NCBI RefSeq assembly: GCF_000400365.1
Contig: NZ_BAOG01000022.1
Span: 1-64,000 of the forward strand
Direction: 5' to 3'
DNA from: Vibrio jasicida CAIM 1864 = LMG 25398
GTDB taxonomy: Bacteria > Pseudomonadota > Gammaproteobacteria > Enterobacterales > Vibrionaceae
DNA: 64,000 nt
Part shown: positions 27,833 through 36,130 of the stretch, piece after piece
How positions within the stretch are numbered: the first letter of the stretch is position 1
Layout of the letters: each line of letters begins with the position of its first letter
Made by a program: the position numbers and the translations under genes
Notes under the pieces: model-generated
Told to the model about the DNA's origin: nothing
The model's input: the letters and a program-made list of their open reading frames with translations, nothing else
Database searches by the model: none

Positions 27833-28772
27833 AACGTAATCTCATCTCCTGCGGGTATGGTTCTAGATATTTTTGCTCTTGCAAATACTCATCTGGGTAT
27901 GTGTTGAGATAATGCTTAATAAGCGTTAACGGGGCAAGTAATGGTAACAATCCTGTGCGGTAATCACTGATGACTGTCGCGAGTTCTTCTCTTTCTTTAC
28001 CAGTTAATGAACGCTTGAAGTAACCTTGTAGGTGCATCAGAACATTGGTGTTGTTCTTGCGACTCGCTCGGTTTTGCAGCGCTTTCATTAAGCCCAAACG
28101 ATACTCGTTAAAGAAGTCGTCAATCTCATAGCTCGCGACATCTGCCACCAACCTACCCAGAGAGCGGTAGGATTCTGGGTGGTGTGCCATCAACGTCAGT
28201 TTGTAACGAGAGTGAAAAGCGATGATTTTACCGCGTGTTGGTTCTCCACCCATGGATTCATAGAAGTCGTTCAAACAGTAAATGCGCGTAATGAAGTTTT
28301 CTTTTAATACTGGGTCGTTAAGGCGGCCGTCTTCTTCTACCGGTAACCACGGCATTTTTTCCATCAAAGTTTTGGTGTACAAGCCAATGCCTTCTTTCGC
28401 AGCACTGTTCTTGCTGTAAACCTTCACTCGTTCCATGCCACAAGTTGGAGACTTAGCACATACGATGTAGCCACACAGCTGTTCCCCTTGGAGCTCGTTC
28501 ACTTTGTTTTCTGAGTACGTCAGCATTTTATCGGTATGGTCGTTTTCAGGATTCTTTGTTTCGACCAAAGCAATACGCTCTTCGTTGCTCACTAGACGAA
28601 TGGTTGGGCGAGGCACTGTCATGCCAACACCGACTTCCGGGCATACAGGCACGAAGCTGAAGTACCCATCTAATTCTTTAGTAACGAAGTTGCTGATTTT
28701 GTGCCCAGAGTCGAAACGTACACGTTCACCTAACACACAAGAGCTGATACCTACTTTGATTGACGATTCCAT
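27822..28772 (-). CDS. DUF523 and DUF1722 domain protein (YbgA-type)
   Basis: 316 residues. The N-terminal DUF523, about 5-155, has VGISSCVLGERVRFDSGHK, FVPVCPEVGVGMTVPRPTIRL and the Cys-containing GYIVCAKSPTCGMERVKVY; the conserved cysteines suggest metal or Fe-S binding. The C-terminal DUF1722, about 190-305, has RGKIIAFHSRYKLTLMAHHP and the terminal PYPQEMRLRYGL. This two-domain protein commonly accompanies photolyase and MerR genes in gamma-proteobacteria, and in V. cholerae the same trio is reported to be light-induced. DUF523 members elsewhere act in thiouracil desulfuration, but its function here is not known. It is the first gene of the operon, directly behind the operator-promoter at 28786-28855. 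Confidence 0.9.
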   Translation of the reverse strand: MESSIKVGISSCVLGERVRFDSGHKISNFVTKELDGYFSFVPVCPEVGVGMTVPRPTIRLVSNEERIALVETKNPENDHTDKMLTYSENKVNELQGEQLCGYIVCAKSPTCGMERVKVYSKNSAAKEGIGLYTKTLMEKMPWLPVEEDGRLNDPVLKENFITRIYCLNDFYESMGGEPTRGKIIAFHSRYKLTLMAHHPESYRSLGRLVADVASYEIDDFFNEYRLGLMKALQNRASRKNNTNVLMHLQGYFKRSLTGKEREELATVISDYRTGLLPLLAPLTLIKHYLNTYPDEYLQEQKYLEPYPQEMRLRYGL

Positions 28773-28785
28773 GATGACGCATCCC

Positions 28786-28808
28786 TATACAAAATGTTTT
28801 GTTGTATA
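28786..28808 (-). promoter_or_regulatory. Putative MerR operator, promoter-proximal copy
   Basis: TATACAA and TTGTATA are perfect inverted arms separated by 9 nt, just downstream of the predicted transcription start of the DUF523-MerR-phr operon. Confidence 0.55.
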
Positions 28809-28809
28809 A

Positions 28810-28838
28810 CTTATAGCAAGCCTTTCCAGATTGTACAA
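28810..28838 (-). promoter_or_regulatory. Promoter of the DUF523-MerR-phrB-ldt operon
   Basis: On the minus strand TTGTAC (28838-28833), a 17-nt spacer and TATAAG (28815-28810) form a good sigma70 promoter. The -35 lies inside the TTGTACAA operator arm. Confidence 0.7.
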
Positions 28839-28855
28839 GAAAATAAATTGTACAA
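28831..28855 (-). promoter_or_regulatory. Putative MerR operator overlapping the -35
   Basis: Two palindromic TTGTACAA boxes (28831-28838 and 28848-28855) separated by 9 nt cover and precede the -35 element. The arms are related to the TATACAA/TTGTATA pair nearby, consistent with one regulator binding both. Confidence 0.6.
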
Positions 28856-29036
28856 TTTAACCGTTTTACTCACTTATATGGGAATTCGATCAGCACAATT
28901 TCAGAAAAAATTTTGGCGAAGAAAGGAAGAATTTGTGCGCGCAATCGACAAACTGCTCAAAAGCAAATCGATTGCCTTTTTGCTTTCAACAGATTTAGTT
29001 ATCAACAGAATATTTAAACACTAAAACCGACCGTTT
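28856..29036. other. Spacer between the phr operon promoter and the deoD regulatory region
   Basis: AT-rich sequence without a supportable gene. A rightward frame covering 28794-29024 has no SD and runs through the operators, so it was not called. Confidence 0.4.
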
Positions 29037-29052
29037 TGTGACTTAACTCTCA
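29037..29052 (+). promoter_or_regulatory. Possible CRP site upstream of deoD
   Basis: TGTGA-CTTAAC-TCTCA matches the CRP consensus TGTGA-N6-TCACA at nine of ten positions. A TATAAT at 29126-29131 would place the site near -93, a permitted class I position. deoD is CRP/CytR-controlled in E. coli. Confidence 0.45.
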
Positions 29053-29125
29053 AGTCCCCTTACCCTGTCCCGATATTATGGCCTCAACGAAAACGAACAA
29101 GTTCAACAGAATTGGTAATAGCATT

Positions 29126-29131
29126 CTATAA
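29126..29131 (+). promoter_or_regulatory. Probable -10 element of deoD
   Basis: TATAAT lies 40 nt before the deoD ATG. The -35 is weak, as expected for an activated promoter. Confidence 0.5.
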
Positions 29132-29170
29132 TTGATGCGTTTTACCTGAACAAAACTTTGGAGAGCACTT

Positions 29171-29881
29171 ATGGCAACCCCACACATTAACGCACAACCA
29201 GGTGATTTCGCTGAAACAGTTCTAATGCCAGGCGACCCGTTGCGCGCTAAATACATCGCAGAAACGTTCCTAGAAGATGTGAAACAAGTTTGTGACGTTC
29301 GCAACATGTTCGGCTTTACTGGCACTTACAAAGGCAAGAAAGTTTCTGTAATGGGCCACGGTATGGGTATCCCATCTTGCTGTATCTACGTACACGAACT
29401 AATCGCTGAGTACGGCGTGAAAAACGTTATCCGTGTAGGTAGCTGTGGTGCAGTACGTGACGACGTGAAACTAATGGACGTTGTTATCGGTATGGGTGCA
29501 TCTACAGACTCAAAAGTTAACCGTATCCGTTTCAACAACCACGACTTCGCTGCAATCGCTGACTACGGTCTTCTAGAAGAAGCGGTTAACCAAGCACGTA
29601 CTCAAGAAGTACCGGTTAAAGTTGGTAACGTATTCTCTGCAGACCTGTTCTACACACCAGAAGCAGACCTGTTCGAGAAAATGGAAAAACTAGGCATCCT
29701 AGGTGTAGACATGGAAGCGGCTGGTATCTACGGCGTTGCTGCTGACCTAGGCGCGAAAGCTCTAACTATCCTAACAGTTTCTGACCACATCATCCGTGGT
29801 GAAAAACTAAGCTCTGAAGAGCGTCAAAAGTCGTTCAACGACATGATGAAAGTTGCTCTAGAAACAGCAATCAACATCTAA
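29171..29881 (+). CDS. deoD: Purine nucleoside phosphorylase, DeoD type
   Basis: 236 residues, close to the 239 of E. coli DeoD. It begins [20 protein letters not shown] with the [11 protein letters not shown] phosphate-binding start, then [26 protein letters not shown], the purine/ribose site [13 protein letters not shown] and TVSDHI with the catalytic Asp. It cleaves purine (deoxy)nucleosides with phosphate to base and (deoxy)ribose-1-phosphate for salvage and carbon use. Codon use is strongly biased, suggesting high expression. GGAGAG precedes the ATG. It stands alone, without deoCAB around it, as in the DeoD copies on Vibrio chromosome 2. Confidence 0.96.
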   Translation: MATPHINAQPGDFAETVLMPGDPLRAKYIAETFLEDVKQVCDVRNMFGFTGTYKGKKVSVMGHGMGIPSCCIYVHELIAEYGVKNVIRVGSCGAVRDDVKLMDVVIGMGASTDSKVNRIRFNNHDFAAIADYGLLEEAVNQARTQEVPVKVGNVFSADLFYTPEADLFEKMEKLGILGVDMEAAGIYGVAADLGAKALTILTVSDHIIRGEKLSSEERQKSFNDMMKVALETAINI

Positions 29882-29902
29882 GAAACACCTAAGTAGTAAA
29901 TA

Positions 29903-29925
29903 GCAGCCGGGGCCTGACCGGCTGC
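29903..29925 (+). terminator. Hairpin after deoD
   Basis: GCAGCCGG and CCGGCTGC form an 8-bp GC stem. No T-run follows, so it may be an RNA-stabilising or attenuating hairpin rather than a full terminator. Confidence 0.45.
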
Positions 29926-29949
29926 AAGAATTATCCCGAGGGGGCGATT

Positions 29950-31419
29950 GTGTCTAACGGCGAACTGCCAAGGGACGCAGATGGGTTACAACTCAACTTT
30001 TGTAAAACATTGGCGTGTGACAACTTTGGATTGAGTGATGCGAAGCGATACGTTTTGCAACATGCTAACCCTAAACGTCCGGCGATGGTATGCCGTGAGT
30101 GTGGAGCTTTCCCCCCCTTACTTAATAACCGCGATGTAGTGAACGAACTTCATCGTCTGCGTCACGTCCACAGTGACGGGTTACCTGCTTGTCGCAACGA
30201 TGACTGCGATAACTTTGGGCTTTCTGTCCATACTCATAAACACCTCTATCACGCTTTCGGTTACAGTGGCGACCGCCAACGTTACCGCTGCAAAGTGTGT
30301 CAAAGTACCTTTGTCGATAAATGGTCTGGTGCCAATAAAAAGCTTCAGTTCCAAGAGAACTTGATGGGCTTGTTGTTTACCGGTTATTCCGTTCGCGAGA
30401 TCTGCCGTAAACTCAGCATTAATCCAAAAACCTTTTACGATCATGTTGATCATATTGCTAGCCGCTGCCGCCGCAAACTGGCAACGATCGATGCTCGCTG
30501 GGTAAACCATGCCGAGCACTATGAGTTGGCGTCGAACTATGTTTCCCTGCAACCACATAGCAACAACGGCGTATACTGGATCGCTTCTGGTGAAGCACAC
30601 TCTGGCTATATTCTATGTCAGCATGTGAACTATTCTTCTAATGATGAGCCGGTCGCAGCACTGGATCATAACCCTTACGATGAAGTGTCACGTTTTGTAT
30701 CACAGGAATACACCGCAGAAGCAAGTGAAGCACCCGGCGAACCTTCGAAGAAACTTCGCGAGCGTATCGACCAGAAGTACCAAACCATTTTGGCGCGTGG
30801 TAACGTAGAGGACCCACTGGGCAACCTTTCTGTTTTCCATTACCCGTCAAAAGGTGCTTTGATTCGCCCGCCTTACACCTCTTACGCTCACTACCTACAT
30901 GTATTGGATATGTGCTGCCCAGAGAAACGGGTTTCTATTTACATGCCTCAAGATCCCCTGCTCCGCTCTGCCGCGTTGAGCGTTTGTTTATCTCGTATTC
31001 AAGAGAAAAACGTTGACTTGATGTACGTTGAAGAAGATGCAAACTGGGATATGACTGCGCCATTTGGCAAAGTAGACATTGCTTACATGAGTTGGTGGCG
31101 AGATCGTTGGGCGATTTCACGTCAATACGAAGCAAACAAAGGCATTTGTTACTTAGCTGGCGACAATAACGAACCTGAGTCATGGTTCAATGTTGCGACA
31201 ACACGCCACATTCAATTCTATCAAAATCGTTTTCAGCTTCTGTTTGAGAGCTTCATCAACGAGCCACGTCGCAAATTACGACCTGCTGGCATATTACCTC
31301 TTTTAGATATATTCAGAGCTTGGCATAATTTGTGCTATCAAGATAAGCAAGGGCTTACCGCCGCTCAGAGGCTGAAAGTAACGGACGCACCTCTGACGAT
31401 CAAACAACTGCTGTCGTGA
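29950..31419 (+). CDS. Transposase-like zinc-ribbon protein, apparently domesticated
   Basis: 489 residues from a GTG start with GAGGGGG 6 nt upstream. The N-terminus holds two related zinc-finger units that share C-x4-5-CDNFGLS: the first ends in VCRECG (about 48-51), the second in RYRCKVCQSTFVDK, which is the IS1 InsA-type ribbon. A helix-turn-helix follows (YSVREICRKLSINPKTFYDHV, about 143-163). The C-terminal 300 residues resemble a transposase core only in outline (GVYWIASGEAHSGYILCQHV, VDIAYMSWWRDRWAI); a clear DDE/DD triad could not be assigned. No terminal inverted repeats or target duplications flank it. It therefore looks like a chromosomal gene derived from an IS1-like element rather than a mobile element. 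Confidence 0.65.
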   Translation: MSNGELPRDADGLQLNFCKTLACDNFGLSDAKRYVLQHANPKRPAMVCRECGAFPPLLNNRDVVNELHRLRHVHSDGLPACRNDDCDNFGLSVHTHKHLYHAFGYSGDRQRYRCKVCQSTFVDKWSGANKKLQFQENLMGLLFTGYSVREICRKLSINPKTFYDHVDHIASRCRRKLATIDARWVNHAEHYELASNYVSLQPHSNNGVYWIASGEAHSGYILCQHVNYSSNDEPVAALDHNPYDEVSRFVSQEYTAEASEAPGEPSKKLRERIDQKYQTILARGNVEDPLGNLSVFHYPSKGALIRPPYTSYAHYLHVLDMCCPEKRVSIYMPQDPLLRSAALSVCLSRIQEKNVDLMYVEEDANWDMTAPFGKVDIAYMSWWRDRWAISRQYEANKGICYLAGDNNEPESWFNVATTRHIQFYQNRFQLLFESFINEPRRKLRPAGILPLLDIFRAWHNLCYQDKQGLTAAQRLKVTDAPLTIKQLLS

Positions 31420-31591
31420 CTATTTAACACTTTACTCATTTAAATGTGGTAAATAGATGCTGACCACGGTATATATTACGGTACCCAATACCTTATTGGT
31501 GTAGCATTCTTCCTACACCTGAAATGATAGTCGCATCTAACCACATAATATTTAGGTGTAAATTCCAGTTCGATAGTCATGGATGTGAACG

Positions 31592-33076
31592 TTGGATAAA
31601 AGCCAAATTCAGCTAGAAGCAGAGCTAAACGCCCTCGATGGCCAGATAAAATCTGATCCGGAACGCGCATTTCGAATCGCCGAACAATGCAGAATTCGTG
31701 CGGAGCAAATCCTATTTGTTGATGGCGAAATTCGAGCATTGATCATCATGGCACATGCCTGTTGGTGTAGCATGGACTACCGACACGGGCTCAAACTCGT
31801 CAAAGACGCCTACAGCCTTCAAATTCAACTCGACACCGACGATCATTTACCTGAAATCCTTCACCTCTTCGCCTTGCAATACTGGGGACAAGCTAAATAC
31901 TACTCCGCCCAACAGTACTGGATAAATGCGTTAGAACAATCCGCATTGGTTGATGACATTGAAATCCAAATCGAGGCCCTTATCGGACTTGGTAACGTTT
32001 GGCGCATCACCAACGAACACAAACTAGCCGCATCCACACACGAATTAGCCGTCAAAGTGGCAAACAACGTCCGTATTGCATGGTTAGAAGGCAAAGCTCG
32101 AATCCTACTCGCATGGGATTATTATCTGCTGAATAACTTCGTTGAAATGCTGACGGTGCTAGATGGCGCTACCGAGGTACTTCGTGATCATGACGACAAC
32201 ACATGGCAAGCTGAAATTTGGGATTTTAAGGGATTGGCATTACTGGGATTAGAACGTCTCGATGCAGCAGAAGAGGCGACTCAGAAAGCACATCAACTCG
32301 CGATTGAACAAGACCTAACTTGGATGAAGGCGCACTCCTTCATCAGCCGAGCCCGACTCGAATTGCTGCGCAAGAATACCGAAAACGCCGCCTCCTTACT
32401 GCAATCTGCAGAGCAGTCCGCCCTGAGCTTTGATAATGGTGAACTGCTCAGCCAAATCTGCTTTCAGCAATCGCGCGTCGCAGAAGAACAAGGCGATTAT
32501 GAAGGCGCTTTCCAAGCCTTCCAAAAATATCGCAAACATGCGCTTAAAATGCTCAAGGAGCAGACGCATCGAGTAAGTATGGATAAAGCGCGAGGATCTA
32601 AACGTCAGTTAGAGCAACGCGCGAGAAAGCTCATTAACCGTATTCGTGCCCAGCATGAATACGATCCAGAAAAACAGTTCTCCAACGTTGTATCCGAAAC
32701 CTATTGGTGGGAGCAACTGGTTCTATTCAAAACAGAGCTTAAGCAATCAAACCACGCGATCATTATGATCCGCCATACTGAGCCAGCTTTCCTTGATGTG
32801 TGTACTGAGCTCGTTCACTCATTAACGACATCCAGTGACTTGATCTCTCGTTTGAGCAGCGATCGCTTAGCTATGTTGATCGCAGAGAAAGATCAAGCGG
32901 CAGAAGACTTGTACCGCACGGTTTGTGCCATGTTAGACATTTACCCTTGGAAACGACGTGGCTTAGCCGGAGCTAAACCGACCCTCTATCTGCAAGATAT
33001 CCTGACCTTCCCGTTCACATTGGAGCAATTGGAAGAAAGCCACATTGAGGTAATGAAGAATGGAACAACTGCTTAG
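31592..33076 (+). CDS. TPR protein with degenerate GGDEF domain
   Basis: 494 residues, called from a TTG at 31592; no upstream ATG is in frame and the next Met is residue 53, so the start is uncertain. Residues about 20-320 are TPR-like helical pairs (LQYWGQAKYYSAQQYWINALEQ, LLGLERLDAAEEATQKAHQLA and others). A coiled coil (about 320-355) leads to a C-terminal domain with the outline of GGDEF. NHAIIMIRHTEP stands where DIDHFK is expected, and SDLISRLSSDRLAMLIAE aligns with the block around GGDEF, giving SSDRL (422-426) instead. Catalysis should be lost. It overlaps the next gene, an intact TPR-GGDEF protein, by 17 nt; a regulatory partner role is inferred. Confidence 0.78.
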   Translation: MDKSQIQLEAELNALDGQIKSDPERAFRIAEQCRIRAEQILFVDGEIRALIIMAHACWCSMDYRHGLKLVKDAYSLQIQLDTDDHLPEILHLFALQYWGQAKYYSAQQYWINALEQSALVDDIEIQIEALIGLGNVWRITNEHKLAASTHELAVKVANNVRIAWLEGKARILLAWDYYLLNNFVEMLTVLDGATEVLRDHDDNTWQAEIWDFKGLALLGLERLDAAEEATQKAHQLAIEQDLTWMKAHSFISRARLELLRKNTENAASLLQSAEQSALSFDNGELLSQICFQQSRVAEEQGDYEGAFQAFQKYRKHALKMLKEQTHRVSMDKARGSKRQLEQRARKLINRIRAQHEYDPEKQFSNVVSETYWWEQLVLFKTELKQSNHAIIMIRHTEPAFLDVCTELVHSLTTSSDLISRLSSDRLAMLIAEKDQAAEDLYRTVCAMLDIYPWKRRGLAGAKPTLYLQDILTFPFTLEQLEESHIEVMKNGTTA

Positions 33077-34643
33077 TAAAGTGACCGATGCAGGCATGGA
33101 CCCTTCTTCTGTTACTGGCGAAGAAGCGCTGAACCTTTGGGAACATATCCGCTTTCATATCGCGTCAACAAATCGTGAAAAAGCCCATTGCCACATCATC
33201 AGCGCAGAATATCGCAGCAAAATCAAACAGCTGAGTACCAGCATTGAAGAGCTTCGACAAGCTTTAGACTTACTCAAATTGCCTGAGGATGTCGAAGACA
33301 TTCTATCCGTCAAAGCGAGCCTGAGCGATCGTCTGGTTGAAAAGGGCGATTACAACGCAGCGTTAACGGAATACATAGCTTCCACCAACATTGCGGTGGA
33401 ATACGGTTATATCGACGAATACGTACTTGCCATTATTGGCATGGGCAACTTGTGTGACGCTTATGGTGACCATAACAAGGCGCTACGCTACTACCAAAAG
33501 ATTGATGCTATAGACCATGCTATTGGCAGTCGTTCGCTTAGGTTGCGTTACAAGCTTTACATGTTAGCTTGCTATATCAGTATACAGCGCATTGGTTCAG
33601 CAACTGACTTACTTAGCGAATGTGAAGAGTTGAGTATTTTGGTGAGTGACAAAAACCTCACCAGCCAAATTCATTTATACCGTGCTAAGTTATTGCGTCT
33701 ACAAAACGAGTGCAACCAAGCCCTGATTGCGATTTCACATATTCAATACTCGACAGGTAAGCAGCACACTCAATGGCTATCGACCATGGTGAAAATCGAA
33801 ACGGCTTACTGCTTGAACGAAATCGGACACCAATCTCTGGCAAACCTGCTTTTATCCTCGACAGGCAAGCGCATTAATGAGTATTCCTCTCCACTGATCG
33901 CCAATCGCTTTTACAATGCAATGAGTCAAGTGTGCTCTTCTCAAGGCCAATTTAAAGAAGCTCTCAACTACGAGAAAAAAGCATTCCGTGTTGAATCCGA
34001 CCTCATCAAACATATCCCAATCGGTGAGCTAGGTGCAGCCCAATTACGTCGCCTCACTCGCTTTGAGTTGCAGCTTAAATTGATTCTTTCTGAGATTGAA
34101 AACAAAGAGCTGAAAGAAACCACTAAACAACACAAAAATACCGTAGCGCAGCTACAGCAGGATGTATTTACCGACCCACTCACTTCGCTGCACAACCGCC
34201 GTTGGTTAGAAGTGAAGCTGAAAGACTTGTTGTTGCATGACACGTCATTTGCACTGATGGTGATTGATATTGACCATTTCAAATCAATTAACGATGAACT
34301 GAGTCATTTAGTCGGTGATAAAGCAATTCAGAACGTATCAAAAGAGCTGTCTGGCTACTTTAAATTCCGAGGGTCATCTTGCGTTCGCTTTGGCGGTGAA
34401 GAATTTTTGGTGATTCTGGAAAATACAGAACTTGCCCGTGCAGAGATGCACGCAGAAAACTATCGCGAACGTATCTATCAGTTTGGTTGGCATGAAATAT
34501 TAGGTGAGCGTGGCTTGACCGTTTCCATCGGTATCACACTTCATCGTGAAGGTGAGAACACACAACGTACCTTCTATCGCGCTGACAAAGCCCTGTACCG
34601 AGCCAAGGCCAACGGCCGGAACCAAGTGTGTACGGAGCTTTAA
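33060..34643 (+). CDS. TPR-containing diguanylate cyclase
   Basis: 527 residues. TPR-like helices occupy about 60-310 (EKGDYNAALTEYIASTNIAV, YGDHNKALRYYQKIDA, QGQFKEALNYEKKAFRV). A coiled coil at about 335-368 leads into a complete GGDEF domain: DPLTSLHNRR, MVIDIDHFKSIND and VRFGGEEFLVI with the site at 445-449. It should make cyclic di-GMP. The I-site positions are F and S, so there is no product inhibition motif. It has the same overall plan as the upstream gene, with which it overlaps by 17 nt; they look like a duplicated pair in which one copy lost its active site. A terminator follows at 34653-34687. Confidence 0.92.
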   Translation: MEQLLSKVTDAGMDPSSVTGEEALNLWEHIRFHIASTNREKAHCHIISAEYRSKIKQLSTSIEELRQALDLLKLPEDVEDILSVKASLSDRLVEKGDYNAALTEYIASTNIAVEYGYIDEYVLAIIGMGNLCDAYGDHNKALRYYQKIDAIDHAIGSRSLRLRYKLYMLACYISIQRIGSATDLLSECEELSILVSDKNLTSQIHLYRAKLLRLQNECNQALIAISHIQYSTGKQHTQWLSTMVKIETAYCLNEIGHQSLANLLLSSTGKRINEYSSPLIANRFYNAMSQVCSSQGQFKEALNYEKKAFRVESDLIKHIPIGELGAAQLRRLTRFELQLKLILSEIENKELKETTKQHKNTVAQLQQDVFTDPLTSLHNRRWLEVKLKDLLLHDTSFALMVIDIDHFKSINDELSHLVGDKAIQNVSKELSGYFKFRGSSCVRFGGEEFLVILENTELARAEMHAENYRERIYQFGWHEILGERGLTVSIGITLHREGENTQRTFYRADKALYRAKANGRNQVCTEL

Positions 34644-34652
34644 AGCAATCAA

Positions 34653-34687
34653 TAAAAAACGCCCCAGCATCAACTGGGGCGTTTTCT
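34653..34687. terminator. Bidirectional terminator
   Basis: AAAAAACGCCCCAG pairs with CTGGGGCGTTTTCTT around a short loop. It ends the TPR-GGDEF pair and the convergent EamA gene. Confidence 0.9.
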
Positions 34688-34706
34688 TTGGATTCAATCA
34701 ACAATA

Positions 34707-35597
34707 TTACAGGAAGAAAAGCGAAATACCGCCCAACGCCATCAAGGTTCCCATGACACTTTTCACACCCACCTTTTCCCCGCGCACAGCATAGATCACC
34801 AAGATAAACAACGGACTGGTTGCAATGAGAGTTTGTGCAATCGCTGGATTGGCGTATTTCAATGCAACTTGCTGTAACCATAACGCTAGGAAAGTCCCAA
34901 CGAAAATCGCCAGCAATAGCCAACCCATGGCTTTATTCCCCATTGTTGTGATGTGCCGTTTAATCCCTTTAAATGGTTCAGGTTCGACAACCTTAATCAC
35001 AAGACACACGGCAAGCACACCAATGCTCAATCGAATCAATGCGCCTAAGAGCGGCGGCAAATCACCCGCGACGAGGGCATAGTGAGAAATCACCACACCT
35101 GAAGCTTGGCAGACACTGGCCAATAAACCAAAACCAATGCCACTCCAATTTGTCGCCTCACCGGAAGAAGAAGGCTGGAACACAACAAAAGTCACCGCTG
35201 CGGTGGTAACCACCACACCCAGCCAACTCTGCAAGGTTAACTCCGAACCTAAAAAAACCAACGCAAGCACACCAGACAACGGCGGAGCTAGAGATTCCAA
35301 CAGTAAGGTTTTGTTTGGCCCAATGCGCTTGAGCGCGGCGAAATAGGCAGAATCACCAATCGCAATACCAATCACCCCAGACACCGCCAACACCGCCAGA
35401 TGCAGAGGCTCGATCTGGGTAGGTAAACCTTGCGGCAGTAATGGCATCACCACCAGCATCATCATTGATGCAATGATGCCTTTCACAATGTTCAGCTGCA
35501 TCGCCGAAAAGCGGTGGCTAAATTGGCTATATATCCAAGTGGCCAAAGCCCATACTATCGCAGCGCCAATGGCCGCGATCTCACCAGAATATTGCAC
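34707..35597 (-). CDS. EamA/RhaT-family (DMT) transporter
   Basis: 296 residues with ten predicted membrane helices in two EamA halves. The start is a GTG with AAGGAG 7 nt upstream. GDSAYFAALKRIGPNKTLLLESLAPP in the first half and NPAIAQTLIATSPLFILVIYAVRGEK in the second are the conserved end-of-repeat motifs. Members export or import small metabolites such as amino acids and nucleotide sugars; the substrate cannot be told. It stands alone and converges on the TPR-GGDEF pair. Confidence 0.9.
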   Translation of the reverse strand: MQYSGEIAAIGAAIVWALATWIYSQFSHRFSAMQLNIVKGIIASMMMLVVMPLLPQGLPTQIEPLHLAVLAVSGVIGIAIGDSAYFAALKRIGPNKTLLLESLAPPLSGVLALVFLGSELTLQSWLGVVVTTAAVTFVVFQPSSSGEATNWSGIGFGLLASVCQASGVVISHYALVAGDLPPLLGALIRLSIGVLAVCLVIKVVEPEPFKGIKRHITTMGNKAMGWLLLAIFVGTFLALWLQQVALKYANPAIAQTLIATSPLFILVIYAVRGEKVGVKSVMGTLMALGGISLFFL

Positions 35598-35743
35598 TGC
35601 TTACTCCTTCGTATTGCATGCCGTATCTCTCAATAACAGTGAATCAAATTATAAATAACTTGATTCACTTATTGTTCTATCAAATACTTAAACAGTTAAT
35701 TTACGTAAGTTTTTCTATTTGGCAACAAGCACAGGGAAGTAAG

Positions 35744-36130
35744 ATGTTTCTAGACTATTTTGCACTTGGGTTACTCATTTTCGTTGCTTTGGTTATCTTC
35801 TACGGAATCATTGTGATTCACGATATTCCTTATGAAATAGCGAAAGAGCGCGAGCATCCTCACCAAGATGCGATTCATTATGCAGGCTGGGTTAGCCTTT
35901 TCACATTACATGCACTTTGGCCGTTTCTGTGGATTTGGGCAACCTTGTGGCGTAAAGAACGTGGCTGGGGCTTTAAGCAGCTCGAACAAGAAACACATGA
36001 TATACATCATCGACTTGAAGAGCTAATTGATGAAGTCAACGAATTGAAAAAAGAAGTCTCAACGCTGAAAGGTAAACAACCTGTATCAAGCGTTTCAGTT
36101 CAAAAAGAACAAGGTAAGGAGGAACAATAA
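35744..36130 (+). CDS. DUF3302 inner-membrane protein (YibI-like)
   Basis: 128 residues from the ATG at 35744, which has AGGGAAG upstream; an open frame extends 42 codons further without an SD. Two membrane helices (about 5-25 and 45-68: FALGLLIFVALVIFYGIIV and WVSLFTLHALWPFLWIWATL) are followed by a cytosolic coiled coil (LEELIDEVNELKKEVSTLK). This matches the DUF3302 proteins that precede HlyD-type YibH. The stop and the next start overlap in TAATG, so translation is coupled to the membrane-fusion protein. Confidence 0.85.
   Translation: MFLDYFALGLLIFVALVIFYGIIVIHDIPYEIAKEREHPHQDAIHYAGWVSLFTLHALWPFLWIWATLWRKERGWGFKQLEQETHDIHHRLEELIDEVNELKKEVSTLKGKQPVSSVSVQKEQGKEEQ

Noticed and set aside
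28794..29024. Rightward frame of 76 codons upstream of deoD
   Set aside because: No ribosome-binding site, low-complexity product, and it runs through the MerR operators and promoter of the leftward operon.
29950..31419. Active insertion sequence
   Set aside because: No terminal inverted repeats, no target-site duplication and no second copy in the window.
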